From positions 1-39,321 of the forward strand of contig CAZQXS010000021.1 in the NCBI GenBank assembly GCA_964597275.1: DNA of 39,321 nucleotides. Reading direction: 5' to 3'. Of the stretch, positions 1 through 7,983 are shown in pieces. Source of the stretch: UBA8110 sp964597275 (lineage in GTDB: Bacteria; SAR324; NAC60-12). Every line of letters begins with the position of its first letter. The stretch's first letter is position 1. The notes below the pieces were generated by a model. The model did no database searches, had not been told where the DNA came from, and saw only the letters and a program-made list of their open reading frames with translations. A program made the position numbers and the translations under genes.

Positions 1-69
1 CGTTCCGGGCACAACGTCATCCCTTGGCGTGAGGTGGGGCAACAGATCACCAAAAGGATACAAAGGTAG
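1..69 (+). CDS. C-terminal end of an unidentified protein (partial)
   Basis: The first frame is open from the window edge for 22 codons and stops at TAG (67-69). The visible tail ends in ITKRIQR. It is too short to assign to a family and may not be coding. It would be convergent with the MmgE/PrpD gene, with 97 bases between the two stop codons in which I see no RNA or repeat. Confidence 0.3.
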   Translation, partial: RSGHNVIPWREVGQQITKRIQR

Positions 70-166
70 CAGACTCCCTGCCTGATTTTCCTTTCATGTC
101 TGCTGGCTCAATTGAGGGTCGTTCGTTGCTTTCCGAAGCTGGTTCTTTGTGGCCGAGAAACACCCT

Positions 167-1495
167 TCACGCCGCCGCCGAAAGCGTGGCCTTGCTTGTG
201 GACAGGCCCAGCAGTTCCGACAGTCCGGAATCCCGCAAGGAGTGGACCTCGGACAGGCGGAGGAGTCGTTCGACCCACGGCTCCGGTTCGGCAACGCCGC
301 CGTGGCGCAACAGCATCGCGGCTTTTTCCCGCAGTTCTTGCGGGGAAACGGGAGCGTCCGGATCGCCCTTCGCGTGTTCGCGCTGGGCCACCATGTTCGT
401 TCCATCCGTGAGTTGCACCGCGACCTCCCCGCCCCACGCTTCAGGATAGCGGGCCTCGTGGACTTCACTGAGTTGCACCCGGACCTTGGCCCGGAGTTCC
501 TGCGTGTGGGCGATGGCGGGAGGATCGAAGGCATCAAACTCCACCTTGCCGTCCAACAAGGCAATCGCGGCGCAGTGCTGGAGCGAAAACTTGGCATCGT
601 AGAGGCTTTCCGGAGTGGGACGATCACAGACGTTAAGCGCGGCTTGCGTGGCTCCCACCTCAATCGCACGGATCGCCTCCGGCTCAACCCGCCCGGAAAG
701 CTCCAGCGCAGCGTCAATCGCAGGGTGCGTGTGCCGACAGCACGGCCACGGCTTGATGGAGGTGTGGTGCAGCTGCCACGGCCCCTCGGCCTCTGCCAGC
801 AATTGCCTGGGATCGGCATCGGGACAGCAGGCGGCGTAGAAGCCGCGTTCGCCTTCCAGAATCGCAGGCGGTCCCGTGAATCCCAGCTTGGCGAGTTCTG
901 CCGCCAACGCCCCGGCCTGTCCGCCGCGTCCGGCGTGGAGGTGCTTGCTCATCGCACCCGTGTCCAGAAACTCCCACAGCCCGGACGACTGCGTTCCCGC
1001 GTTTCCAAGCGCATCGCGCAGTTGTCCCGCGTTCAGTTTCAGCAAGCTTCCCGCCGCATACGCTCCGCCGAAGGGTCCGCAGGTGGCGGTGTTGTGCCAA
1101 ATCCGGTAGTGCGTCGGCCCCACCGAGTTGCCCAAGCGGGTGCAGGCTTCAAAGCCCTTGAGGACGGCTTCCAGCAGTTGCCGTCCGCTCGCGCCTTCCC
1201 GCAAGCCCGTTGCGACTGCCGCCGGAATCACCACACAGCCCGGATGCACCACCGACTGCCGATGCAGGTCGTCCACCTCCAGGATGTGCATCAAGCCCCC
1301 CAGCCACAGCGTGGTGCGGTTCAGGTCCGCAGGTTCTGCACGGAACCACTCGGTGAGAATGCGGCCCTGTGGTGAGTTGGTTCCACCCACGGTGTTGGCC
1401 AGTCCGTCCAGCATCAGCCACGCGGCGGCTTCCAGATCGGCATCGGTGATCGGCTTGGACTCGATCAGTTCGATCAATTCTTCGGTCAAGGTCAT
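167..1495 (-). CDS. MmgE/PrpD family protein
   Basis: The 442-residue protein has the all-helical N-terminal part and the C-terminal part typical of the MmgE/PrpD family, which includes 2-methylcitrate dehydratase and cis-aconitate decarboxylase. Recognisable pieces are an early GLANTVGG, TGPPAILEGERGF in the middle, and a histidine-rich KPWPCCRHTHPAIDA segment near two-thirds. I chose ATG at 1495 rather than the in-frame TTG at 1507 because GGAG lies just upstream of the ATG. Many family members have unknown substrates, and no prpB or prpC neighbour is present, so a methylcitrate role is not supported. It is divergent from the enolase-superfamily gene at 1656. A shared role in organic-acid catabolism is possible but is inference. 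Confidence 0.85.
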   Translation of the reverse strand: MTLTEELIELIESKPITDADLEAAAWLMLDGLANTVGGTNSPQGRILTEWFRAEPADLNRTTLWLGGLMHILEVDDLHRQSVVHPGCVVIPAAVATGLREGASGRQLLEAVLKGFEACTRLGNSVGPTHYRIWHNTATCGPFGGAYAAGSLLKLNAGQLRDALGNAGTQSSGLWEFLDTGAMSKHLHAGRGGQAGALAAELAKLGFTGPPAILEGERGFYAACCPDADPRQLLAEAEGPWQLHHTSIKPWPCCRHTHPAIDAALELSGRVEPEAIRAIEVGATQAALNVCDRPTPESLYDAKFSLQHCAAIALLDGKVEFDAFDPPAIAHTQELRAKVRVQLSEVHEARYPEAWGGEVAVQLTDGTNMVAQREHAKGDPDAPVSPQELREKAAMLLRHGGVAEPEPWVERLLRLSEVHSLRDSGLSELLGLSTSKATLSAAA

Positions 1496-1655
1496 GTCGT
1501 TCTCCAAAGTGGGATAAGCCTACCAAAAAAGCCTAGCGCAAGGGCTGGCGGGTGTAAAGCTCGGACCCTCCGGCCAGCAAGTTCTCGCAGGAGGAGGCGT
1601 TTACTGATAGGTTGTTTTCAGCACGTTCGCAACCCATTTCCGACACGACCAAGTC

Positions 1656-2744
1656 ATGGCAAAAATCACCAACGTTGACTCCTGCGCCTACCAGATTCCC
1701 TTGCCCGTCGTGCTGTCGGACAGCACCCACGGGAGCATCCCGCACTTTGAGCTCGTCACCGCAACGATCACCGACGCCGACGGGGCTTCCGGAGTCGGCT
1801 ACACCTACACCGTGGGCTGCGGCGGCGTGGCGATCAATACCCTCGTCGAACGCTACCTCGCGCCGGTTCTGCTTGGTGAGGACGCGGCCTGCATCGAGCA
1901 GCTTTGGCAAAAGCTCTGGTGGGCCTCGCACTACGGCGGACGCGGCGGACCCACGAGTCTGGCGATTTCCGCACTCGACATCGCACTCTGGGATCTCGCC
2001 AGCAAGCGGGCCGGGATTCCGCTCTGGCAACACCTTGGAGGCTACAGCCCGGAAGTCCCGTGCTATGCGGGCGGCATTGACCTTCAGTTCACGCTCGACG
2101 AACTGCTGGCGCAGGCCGATGGCTTTCTGGAGCAGGGCTTCCGGGCGATCAAGATGAAGGCCGGACGCGCCAAGCTTTCCGAAGACGTGGAGCGTGTGCA
2201 GGCAATGCGAAATCACTTGGGACCGGACTTTCCGCTGATGGCGGACGCGAACATGAAATGGTCCGTGGACGAGGCCATCCGGGCCTGTCGGGCACTGGCG
2301 GAGTTCAACCTGGTCTGGATTGAGGAACCGACGATCCCCGACGACTTTGCCGGACACGCCCGCATCGTCCGGGAAAGCACCCACCCGATTGCAACAGGCG
2401 AGAACCTGCACACGCTCTACGAGTTCAAGCAGATGGTGGCAGGCGGCGGGGTCACCTTTCCGGAACCGGATGTCACCAACTGCGGAGGCGTCACGGTGTT
2501 CATGAAGGTCGGGCACCTTGCGGAAGCCTTCAACCTGCCCGTGACCTCGCACGGAGTTCACGACCTCACGGTGCATCTGCTCGCGGCGCTGCCCAATCGT
2601 TCCTATCTCGAAGTCCACGGCTTTGGGCTGGACCGCTTCATCGCGGAACCCATGCCCATTGTAAACGGAAACGGCATTGCGTCCAATCGTCCCGGACACG
2701 GGGTGAGCTTCGACTGGGACGCGCTCAAGGCGCATCGGCTCTGA
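1656..2744 (+). CDS. Mandelate racemase/muconate lactonizing enzyme family protein (enolase superfamily, MR subgroup)
   Basis: This 362-residue protein has an N-terminal capping domain and a C-terminal barrel. The active site looks complete for the mandelate racemase subgroup: K166-x-K168 (IKMKAG), metal ligands at D197 (MADAN), E223/E224 (WIEEP) and E249 (TGEN), the Asp-His dyad D272 (EPDVTNCGG) and H299 (TSHGVHD), and E319 (LEVHG). Such enzymes abstract the alpha proton of a carboxylate with Mg2+ and mostly act as acid-sugar dehydratases or racemases. The substrate cannot be read from sequence; a talarate/galactarate- or fuconate-dehydratase-like activity is only a guess. The gene starts with ATG without a clear Shine-Dalgarno sequence and is followed by a strong terminator. 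Confidence 0.88.
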   Translation: MAKITNVDSCAYQIPLPVVLSDSTHGSIPHFELVTATITDADGASGVGYTYTVGCGGVAINTLVERYLAPVLLGEDAACIEQLWQKLWWASHYGGRGGPTSLAISALDIALWDLASKRAGIPLWQHLGGYSPEVPCYAGGIDLQFTLDELLAQADGFLEQGFRAIKMKAGRAKLSEDVERVQAMRNHLGPDFPLMADANMKWSVDEAIRACRALAEFNLVWIEEPTIPDDFAGHARIVRESTHPIATGENLHTLYEFKQMVAGGGVTFPEPDVTNCGGVTVFMKVGHLAEAFNLPVTSHGVHDLTVHLLAALPNRSYLEVHGFGLDRFIAEPMPIVNGNGIASNRPGHGVSFDWDALKAHRL

Positions 2745-2757
2745 AATTTCACCCCCC

Positions 2758-2814
2758 AACAGCATGGGCTTTGGCTTGTCCTGCCCACCCGGACTTGCCA
2801 TGCTGTTTTGTTTG
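2758..2814 (+). terminator. Rho-independent terminator after the enolase-superfamily gene
   Basis: A perfect 10-bp stem (AACAGCATGG at 2758-2767 with CCATGCTGTT at 2798-2807) runs directly into TTGTTTG. A smaller GTCC/GGAC pairing sits inside the loop. It starts 13 bases after the stop codon, so the enolase-superfamily gene is probably a single-gene transcript and the DUF445 gene is transcribed separately or by read-through. Confidence 0.75.
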
Positions 2815-2838
2815 ATTCCCGTTTTCTGCTGACTGCAA

Positions 2839-3564
2839 ATGGACTCCCTTTTCAACAAACGGTTGGGCACCAACCTGCTCGCCCTCATCGTGGCGGCGGT
2901 AGGCTGGCAGCTCGCGGAGCCGTGGCACGACCCTGTGTTCTACACGGGCCTGTTCGCGCTTTCCGGCGCCCTCACCAACTGGCTGGCCATCCACATGCTC
3001 TTCGAGAAGGTTCCGGGGCTGTACGGCTCGGGCGTGATCCCGGAGCATTTCGAGGAATTCAAGCGCGGCATCCACGAACTGGTGATGACGCAGTTCTTCG
3101 CGCCCGAACACATTGATCGGCTGTTCTCCAGCGACGAACAGGGCTTCGATCTCACCCCGGTGCTGGAATCGGTGGACTTCGGCCCGTCCTTCGATTCGCT
3201 GGTGACGACGATTGAGGAGTCGAGCTTTGGCCCGATGCTGGCGATGGTTGGGGGGCGCAGCGCGCTGGAGCCGCTTCGCAAGCCGATCCTCGAAACCCTG
3301 CACGGCCAGATCGCCAAGCTCGCGAATCAGGAATCCGTCCGCAAGGCGCTCAAGGCGCGGTTCACGGGCGAGTCCGGGCTGGTGGATCAGGTGGGAACCC
3401 TCGTGCAGCGCCGGCTGGACGAACTCACCCCGCAGATGGTCAAGGAGATCGTGCAGCGCATGATTGACCAGCACCTCGGCTGGCTGGTTGTCTGGGGCGG
3501 CGTGTTCGGCGGACTGATCGGACTCGTCAGCGGGATTTTGCTCAACCCCAGCCTGCTTGCCTGA
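2839..3564 (+). CDS. DUF445 family membrane protein
   Basis: The 241-residue protein carries the family hallmark near residues 43-66: GALTNWLAIHMLF followed by a Pro-rich GLYGSG. It has a hydrophobic helix near residues 11-25 and a C-terminal membrane hairpin rich in Gly (LVVWGGVFGGLIGLVSG). The middle is an amphipathic helical region with repeated DxL/ExL patterns. DUF445 proteins are conserved membrane proteins of unknown function, so none is proposed. Its TGA overlaps the ATG of the following thioesterase by one base (TGATG), which suggests translational coupling. Confidence 0.85.
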   Translation: MDSLFNKRLGTNLLALIVAAVGWQLAEPWHDPVFYTGLFALSGALTNWLAIHMLFEKVPGLYGSGVIPEHFEEFKRGIHELVMTQFFAPEHIDRLFSSDEQGFDLTPVLESVDFGPSFDSLVTTIEESSFGPMLAMVGGRSALEPLRKPILETLHGQIAKLANQESVRKALKARFTGESGLVDQVGTLVQRRLDELTPQMVKEIVQRMIDQHLGWLVVWGGVFGGLIGLVSGILLNPSLLA

Positions 3565-4019
3565 TGCCGAGCGCAGAACTTTTGGAAATGATGCACGAGG
3601 TGGCGGAGGAGCGCATTCCGTTCAACAAAGTCCTCGGCATCAAAGTCAACACGCTCGACTTCGAGCATTTTTCGATTCGCTTTGAGCATCGCCCGGAGTT
3701 GGTGGGGAACTTCACTCGCGGGATGCTGCACGGCGGCGTGATTGCCGCTGTCCTGGACGTGGCGGGCGGCATGAGCGCATGGATGGGCTTGCTGAAAAAG
3801 GCGAAGGACGAGCCATTTGAAGAAACCGCCAAGCGGCTGGCGAAGATCGGCACCATTGACATGCGCGTGGACTACCTGCGCCCCGGATTGGGCCAGCACT
3901 TCCGGGCGACTTCCCATGTGCTGCGCACGGGCAACAAGGTCACGGTCACGCGCATGGAGTTGCACAACGAGGACGACACACTCATCGCGGTCGGCACCGG
4001 AACCTACATCATGGGCTGA
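3564..4019 (+). CDS. PaaI/YigI-like hotdog-fold thioesterase
   Basis: The 151-residue protein shows the hotdog thioesterase pattern. RGMLHGGVIAAVLDVAGG carries the HGG turn at the start of the long central helix. A catalytic-type acidic residue lies in that helix, and a strand DMRVDYLRPG follows. It probably hydrolyses an acyl-CoA, but the substrate is unknown. It overlaps the stop codon of the DUF445 gene by one base, and its own stop is one base from the convergent pdxH stop. About 25 residues between the helix and the strand (KKAKDEPFEETAKRL) are longer than in the shortest PaaI proteins and resemble the YigI group. Confidence 0.85.
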   Translation: MPSAELLEMMHEVAEERIPFNKVLGIKVNTLDFEHFSIRFEHRPELVGNFTRGMLHGGVIAAVLDVAGGMSAWMGLLKKAKDEPFEETAKRLAKIGTIDMRVDYLRPGLGQHFRATSHVLRTGNKVTVTRMELHNEDDTLIAVGTGTYIMG

Positions 4020-4020
4020 A

Positions 4021-4701
4021 TCACGGGGCCAGCCGCTGGATGCGCCAGCCTTCGGCCTCTCGGACGTAACACAGGCGGTCGTGCAGACGATCGGGCCGCC
4101 CCTGCCAAAACTCGATCCGCTCCGGAGTCACGCAGTAGCCACCCCAGTGTGCAGGCCGTGACACCCCCTGCCCCTCAAAACGGGCGATCTCTGCGTGTAT
4201 CTGCCCCTCCAGCGTCCTACGATCTGGAACGACTTCGCTCTGCGCAGAAGCGCGTGCGCTCAGTTGGCTGCCGCGTGGCCGCGTCTGGAAGTAGTCGTCC
4301 GACTCCGCCGCTGTGACTTTTTGCACCGTGCCTTCCACGCGCACCTGCCGATGGGGGATGTCCCACCAGAACACCAGCGTCGCAAAGGCATTTTCCGCCA
4401 ACTCCTGCCCCTTGCGGCTCTGGTAGTTGGTGAAGAAGGTGAAGCCGCGCTCGCTGGCCTCCTTGAGCAGGACCACCCGCGCCGAAGGCCGCCCCCCTGG
4501 AGTCACCGTCGCTAGGGTCATCGCAGTCGGCTCCTTGATGGGCAATTGGCGGGCGTGGGCGAACCATGCCTGAAACTGGCGGATCGGGTCCGGGTCCGCA
4601 TCGGTTTCCAGAAACGGAGGGCGCTCGTCATTTTGAAAAGGGTCGGTGTTTTGGGCGGGCATGTTGTGAATCCGCATGTGGTTGTTAGGATAGAGAGACA
4701 C
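4021..4701 (-). CDS. pdxH: Pyridoxine/pyridoxamine 5'-phosphate oxidase
   Basis: This enzyme is the FMN-dependent last step of pyridoxal 5'-phosphate synthesis and salvage. The family blocks are in order: PTAMTLATV, ARVVLLK, FFTNYQSRKGQEL (FMN and phosphate binding), RPRGSQLSA, HWGGYCVTPERIEFWQG and the C-terminal RLHDR...RIQRLAP signature. The start is uncertain. The longest frame begins with GTG at 4701, with AAAGG about 11 bases upstream. ATG codons at residues 9 and 14 would also leave the whole catalytic domain intact. Length, about 213-226 residues, fits the family. It is convergent with the thioesterase gene and divergent from pyruvate kinase. Confidence 0.95.
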   Translation of the reverse strand: MSLYPNNHMRIHNMPAQNTDPFQNDERPPFLETDADPDPIRQFQAWFAHARQLPIKEPTAMTLATVTPGGRPSARVVLLKEASERGFTFFTNYQSRKGQELAENAFATLVFWWDIPHRQVRVEGTVQKVTAAESDDYFQTRPRGSQLSARASAQSEVVPDRRTLEGQIHAEIARFEGQGVSRPAHWGGYCVTPERIEFWQGRPDRLHDRLCYVREAEGWRIQRLAP

Positions 4702-4805
4702 GGACGCATGCGCCTTTCGATCAGTTCAGCACGAACTCACTCTCTGCGTCCACCAATAACATAGCACCGCAAGCGTGGTGCCTTCGATACGAAATTTAAC
4801 GGATC

Positions 4806-6200
4806 ATGCTCGGAACCAAAATCATCTGCACCATCGGCCCCGCCTGCGACGCTCCGGAAATACTGGAGCAGCTCGCCGCCGCCGGAATGAACATCGCCCG
4901 CCTCAACTTCTCGCACGGCACCCACGAAACCCACGGGCGCATCATCGAGCGTGTCCGGGAAATGAACACGCGGCGGCGCTTTCCCACGGCCCTCCTGCTC
5001 GACACGCAGGGTCCGGAAATCCGCACAGGAGAACTCGGCATCGAGCTGTCTGCTGGAGACCGCATCCGCGTCACCACCCCTCCGGACGAGGAGCGCACGG
5101 GCGAGCTGCTTGTCAACTACCCGCACCTGGCGGAACAAGTCGAGGTCGGCGGCAACATCATCGTGGACAGCGGCCTGATGCGGCTCCGAGTGCTGGAAAA
5201 GGACGGCCACGCCTTGCAGTGCGAAGCACTGGACCCCGGAAGCCTCGGCGCTCGCCGTCACGTCAACCTGCCCGGAATCGCCGTCAAGCTCCCCACCATC
5301 ACCGAGCGCGACCGCACGGACATCCTCTTTGGGTTGGAGCAGGACGTGGACGGCATCGCCCTGTCCTTCGTGCGCAGTGCCGCCGCGATCCGGGATGTGC
5401 GGGAATTGCTGGGGAAGCAGGGCAAGCACATCAAGCTCATCGCCAAGATCGAGAATCAGGAAGGCGTGGAGAATCTGGAGGAAATCGTGGTGGAGGCCGA
5501 CGGCATCATGGTGGCTCGCGGCGACTTGGGCATTGAGGTGGATATGGAGGAAGTCCCGCAGATTCAGCGGCGCATCGCCTTCCTCTGCGCCACCCACGGC
5601 AAGCGCTTCATCGTCGCCACCCAGCTTTTGGAGTCCATGATCGAGAACCCCGTGCCCACCCGCGCCGAGGTCACGGACATCGCCAATGCGGTTTACGAGC
5701 AGGCCGATGCGATCATGCTTTCCGGAGAGACCTCAACGGGCAAGCACCCTGTGCGCTGCGTGGAAACGCTCGTGCGTGTGGCTCGCCGCACCGAAGCCTT
5801 TCCGGGAGTCCGCTACACCGAAAAGCAGCAGAAGACGAGCAACCGCCAGCACCTCGCCCAAGCCGCAACCACGATTGCGTCCAACCTTGGAATGCGGGGC
5901 ATCGTCGCCATCACGCGCTTTGGACGCGGCGCGATGTACCTCTCCAACTGGCGTCCTCGCAACCTCGGCATTTACGCCTTCACCAACCACAAGGAGGTTT
6001 ACCGGGGCATGGTCTTCAACCGGAGCGTGACCCCGTTCATGCTGGAGGACTTCTCCAACAACCCGGAGGTCAACATCCCCAACGCCCTTCGGCAGCTCAA
6101 GCAGGAGGGTTTTGAATCGGGAGACCAAGTGCTGGTGTTCGCAGACATCTTCACCGGCGAGGGCTATGTCAACTCCATGCAGATCCGCACAATTCCGTGA
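4806..6200 (+). CDS. pyk: Pyruvate kinase
   Basis: This is the glycolytic enzyme that converts phosphoenolpyruvate and ADP to pyruvate and ATP. The 464-residue protein begins with TKIICTIGPA and has MNIARLNFSHG, LLLDTQGPEIRTG, the active-site block LIAKIENQEGVENLEEI (catalytic Lys and metal-binding Glu), MVARGDLGIE, ATQLLESM and the SGETSTGKHP helix. The C-terminal allosteric-type domain is present. The length is normal for the bacterial enzyme. The gene has only a weak ribosome-binding site (CGGA) before ATG. It abuts the convergent DUF218 gene with no bases between the two stop codons. Confidence 0.97.
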   Translation: MLGTKIICTIGPACDAPEILEQLAAAGMNIARLNFSHGTHETHGRIIERVREMNTRRRFPTALLLDTQGPEIRTGELGIELSAGDRIRVTTPPDEERTGELLVNYPHLAEQVEVGGNIIVDSGLMRLRVLEKDGHALQCEALDPGSLGARRHVNLPGIAVKLPTITERDRTDILFGLEQDVDGIALSFVRSAAAIRDVRELLGKQGKHIKLIAKIENQEGVENLEEIVVEADGIMVARGDLGIEVDMEEVPQIQRRIAFLCATHGKRFIVATQLLESMIENPVPTRAEVTDIANAVYEQADAIMLSGETSTGKHPVRCVETLVRVARRTEAFPGVRYTEKQQKTSNRQHLAQAATTIASNLGMRGIVAITRFGRGAMYLSNWRPRNLGIYAFTNHKEVYRGMVFNRSVTPFMLEDFSNNPEVNIPNALRQLKQEGFESGDQVLVFADIFTGEGYVNSMQIRTIP

Positions 6201-6839
6201 TCAGTGGTTGCGCACGAAGGAGACGTTGCGCGAGGTGAGCAGGTAAACAGGGTACTTGATGGATTCGAGGACATAGGAGGAAATGCCCCGATCCGAAGTC
6301 CACCAGTTGTCTTCTTGGAAAATCACGTTGGGGGCCGCCGCCATTTCCAGCCGAATGCCGCTACCGTCAAACACCGTCGAAAACGCATGGAGTGCCCGGC
6401 GGGTGTGAAAGGCGTCCGTCACCAAAATCAGATGCCGCCAGCCCTCGGCTTCAGCCCGCGTCCGGACATCGTAGGCTTCGTCAAAGGTCGAAGTCGCCCC
6501 CCCTTTCAGCGAGGGGATCACAGGCGTGGGCACGTCCATTCCCAGTTCCGACACGATGGCCTCGGCGAGTTGGGCATTCGTGGGGAAGAACCTGCGGAAG
6601 CGCGGGTTCATGCTGCGCTTCTCGTCGGTCAGGAAAATCCGCGCCGCATAGCCTTCCCGAAAAAGTTCCAGCCCGCGAGGGATACGGGTCGCCGGGCCTC
6701 CGGACAGCACGATGATCGCGTCCGCGCCCTTCGTGGGAGTGTTGACCGTGAAGAACGACGCATACGCAGTCAGCACCGCCCGGTACTGCCACGCGCCTAC
6801 GCCGAACAACAATAGCACCACCAACAGCCCTTTTTTCAT
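6201..6839 (-). CDS. YdcF/SanA-like DUF218 domain protein
   Basis: The 212-residue protein starts with KKGLLVVLLLFGVGAW, one N-terminal membrane anchor or uncleaved signal. The DUF218 core follows: ADAIIVLSGG, a strand-loop ARIFLTDEKRS, GATSTFDEA and LILVTDAFHTRRA. Relatives such as ElyC and SanA act at the envelope in peptidoglycan or lipid-carrier homeostasis, but the biochemical activity is unsettled. I chose the second of two tandem ATGs because AGGA lies five bases upstream of it. It is the last gene of the minus-strand run that begins with ahcY, 48 bases after the GNAT gene. Confidence 0.82.
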   Translation of the reverse strand: MKKGLLVVLLLFGVGAWQYRAVLTAYASFFTVNTPTKGADAIIVLSGGPATRIPRGLELFREGYAARIFLTDEKRSMNPRFRRFFPTNAQLAEAIVSELGMDVPTPVIPSLKGGATSTFDEAYDVRTRAEAEGWRHLILVTDAFHTRRALHAFSTVFDGSGIRLEMAAAPNVIFQEDNWWTSDRGISSYVLESIKYPVYLLTSRNVSFVRNH

Positions 6840-6887
6840 CATCGTCCTGCTGATGGAAATCGCGGCTGACCTGCGGCCCAAACCGAG

Positions 6888-7388
6888 CTACAAGAACTTT
6901 TCGATGAGGATTTCATCAATGTAGTTTCCTTGGACCTTGACGTGTTTTTTGGCGGTTCCAATCACCTGGAACCCTTGGTTGAGGTAGGTGGACAATGCCC
7001 TTTCGTTATCCCCACGGACAAAGGTGAAGATTTTCTCATACCCCTTGCTCCGTGCCGCCCCAAAGCTTGCCGCAAACAAGGCCGACGCTACTCCCTGCTT
7101 TCGGTAGTCAGCATGGACAAACGTTCCCATGGTGCCCACATGGTCAAAGGCGTGGGTGTAGTTCGCAATGGGTTCAACATCCTGAAAACCAACAACGAGG
7201 CCCGTTTCGGGATGGGTGGCCACATGAAAAATACCCCGCTTGGGAAATGCCTCGATGAACGCCTCCTCCTCCTGCAAGGAAAACGTCGTGTCCAGCGAAG
7301 TGTAACGTCCAGTTTCGATGATCGGGTTGAGGATATTGATGATTGCTTGCGCATCGGTTCTGAGCGCATCTCGCACGAGCCACTCCAT
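6888..7388 (-). CDS. GNAT family N-acetyltransferase
   Basis: The 166-residue protein has the GNAT fold, with an N-terminal VRDALRTDAQAI strand-helix, the acetyl-CoA binding motif DYRKQGVASALFAA (R/Q-x-x-G-x-A), and a late helix NERALSTYLNQGFQVIG. The overall pattern resembles phosphinothricin- or L-amino-acid-acetyltransferase-like members, but the acceptor cannot be named. The ATG at 7388 has GGAGGAG upstream, overlapping the end of the cyclo-ligase gene, which supports this start over longer ones. It lies seven bases after that gene, within the same likely operon. Confidence 0.85.
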   Translation of the reverse strand: MEWLVRDALRTDAQAIINILNPIIETGRYTSLDTTFSLQEEEAFIEAFPKRGIFHVATHPETGLVVGFQDVEPIANYTHAFDHVGTMGTFVHADYRKQGVASALFAASFGAARSKGYEKIFTFVRGDNERALSTYLNQGFQVIGTAKKHVKVQGNYIDEILIEKFL

Positions 7389-7395
7389 CGCAGAA

Positions 7396-7983
7396 TTACT
7401 CCTCCATCTGGTGAATCCTGGTGATCCCGTTTTCGGTGAGCAGGGCGTGCATGGGAACATCGTGGGCTTCGGTGGGCACGTCCGAAATCACCTGCACGGA
7501 AAACGCCACGCCCATGCGCAGGGCCGGGGTTTTTGCAAGAAAGCGGTCGTAGTAGCCCTTGCCGAAACCAAGCCGTCCGCCTTTCTCGTCAAAAGCCACT
7601 CCGGGAACCAGCACGAGGTCGAGCGTGTCTGGGGCGACCCATTCCCGAAATTCTGGAATCGGCTCCGGCACGCCGAAGGCTCCTTCCTGCAAATGCTCCA
7701 GCGAGGTCAGGCGCGTGTGCTGGAGTTCCAGCGAGTCGGGCCTCATGCACGGAACCACCGTTTGCTTGCCCAACGCCCACGCCCGCTCAAACCAGCGGGT
7801 GGTGTCCGGTTCCTCTGGAAGGGCAAGCGAGCAGTGGAGCGTCTGGATTTGCAGAAAGGGGGGCCACGCCTGCAAACGCTCCCACATCCGCAGGGTGAAG
7901 GCTTGGCGGTGTTCGGGGGTGAGGGAACGCCGCCGGGCACGACCGTGGCGGCGGGCGAGGGTTTTCGGGTCGGCGTGGCTCAT
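7396..7983 (-). CDS. fau: 5-formyltetrahydrofolate cyclo-ligase
   Basis: The enzyme converts 5-formyl-THF to 5,10-methenyl-THF with ATP, returning a stored folate to one-carbon metabolism. The 195-residue protein has the diagnostic C-terminal blocks VLVPGVAFDEKGGRLG, GFGKGYYDRFL (ATP/folate site) and DVPMHALLTENG. An Arg/Lys-rich N-terminal helix is typical. Its ATG overlaps the TGA of the upstream lipoprotein gene by four bases (ATGA), so the two are probably translationally coupled. With ahcY at the head of the same run, methyl-cycle and folate recycling are linked at the transcript level (inference). The symbol fau (also called ygfA or fthC) follows the enterobacterial name. Confidence 0.93.
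   Translation of the reverse strand: MSHADPKTLARRHGRARRRSLTPEHRQAFTLRMWERLQAWPPFLQIQTLHCSLALPEEPDTTRWFERAWALGKQTVVPCMRPDSLELQHTRLTSLEHLQEGAFGVPEPIPEFREWVAPDTLDLVLVPGVAFDEKGGRLGFGKGYYDRFLAKTPALRMGVAFSVQVISDVPTEAHDVPMHALLTENGITRIHQMEE

Noticed and set aside
149..1375. Long open frame on the plus strand opposite the MmgE/PrpD gene
   Set aside because: It is an antisense shadow: the composition is Arg- and Gln-rich with no domain, whereas the minus strand gives a clear family match.
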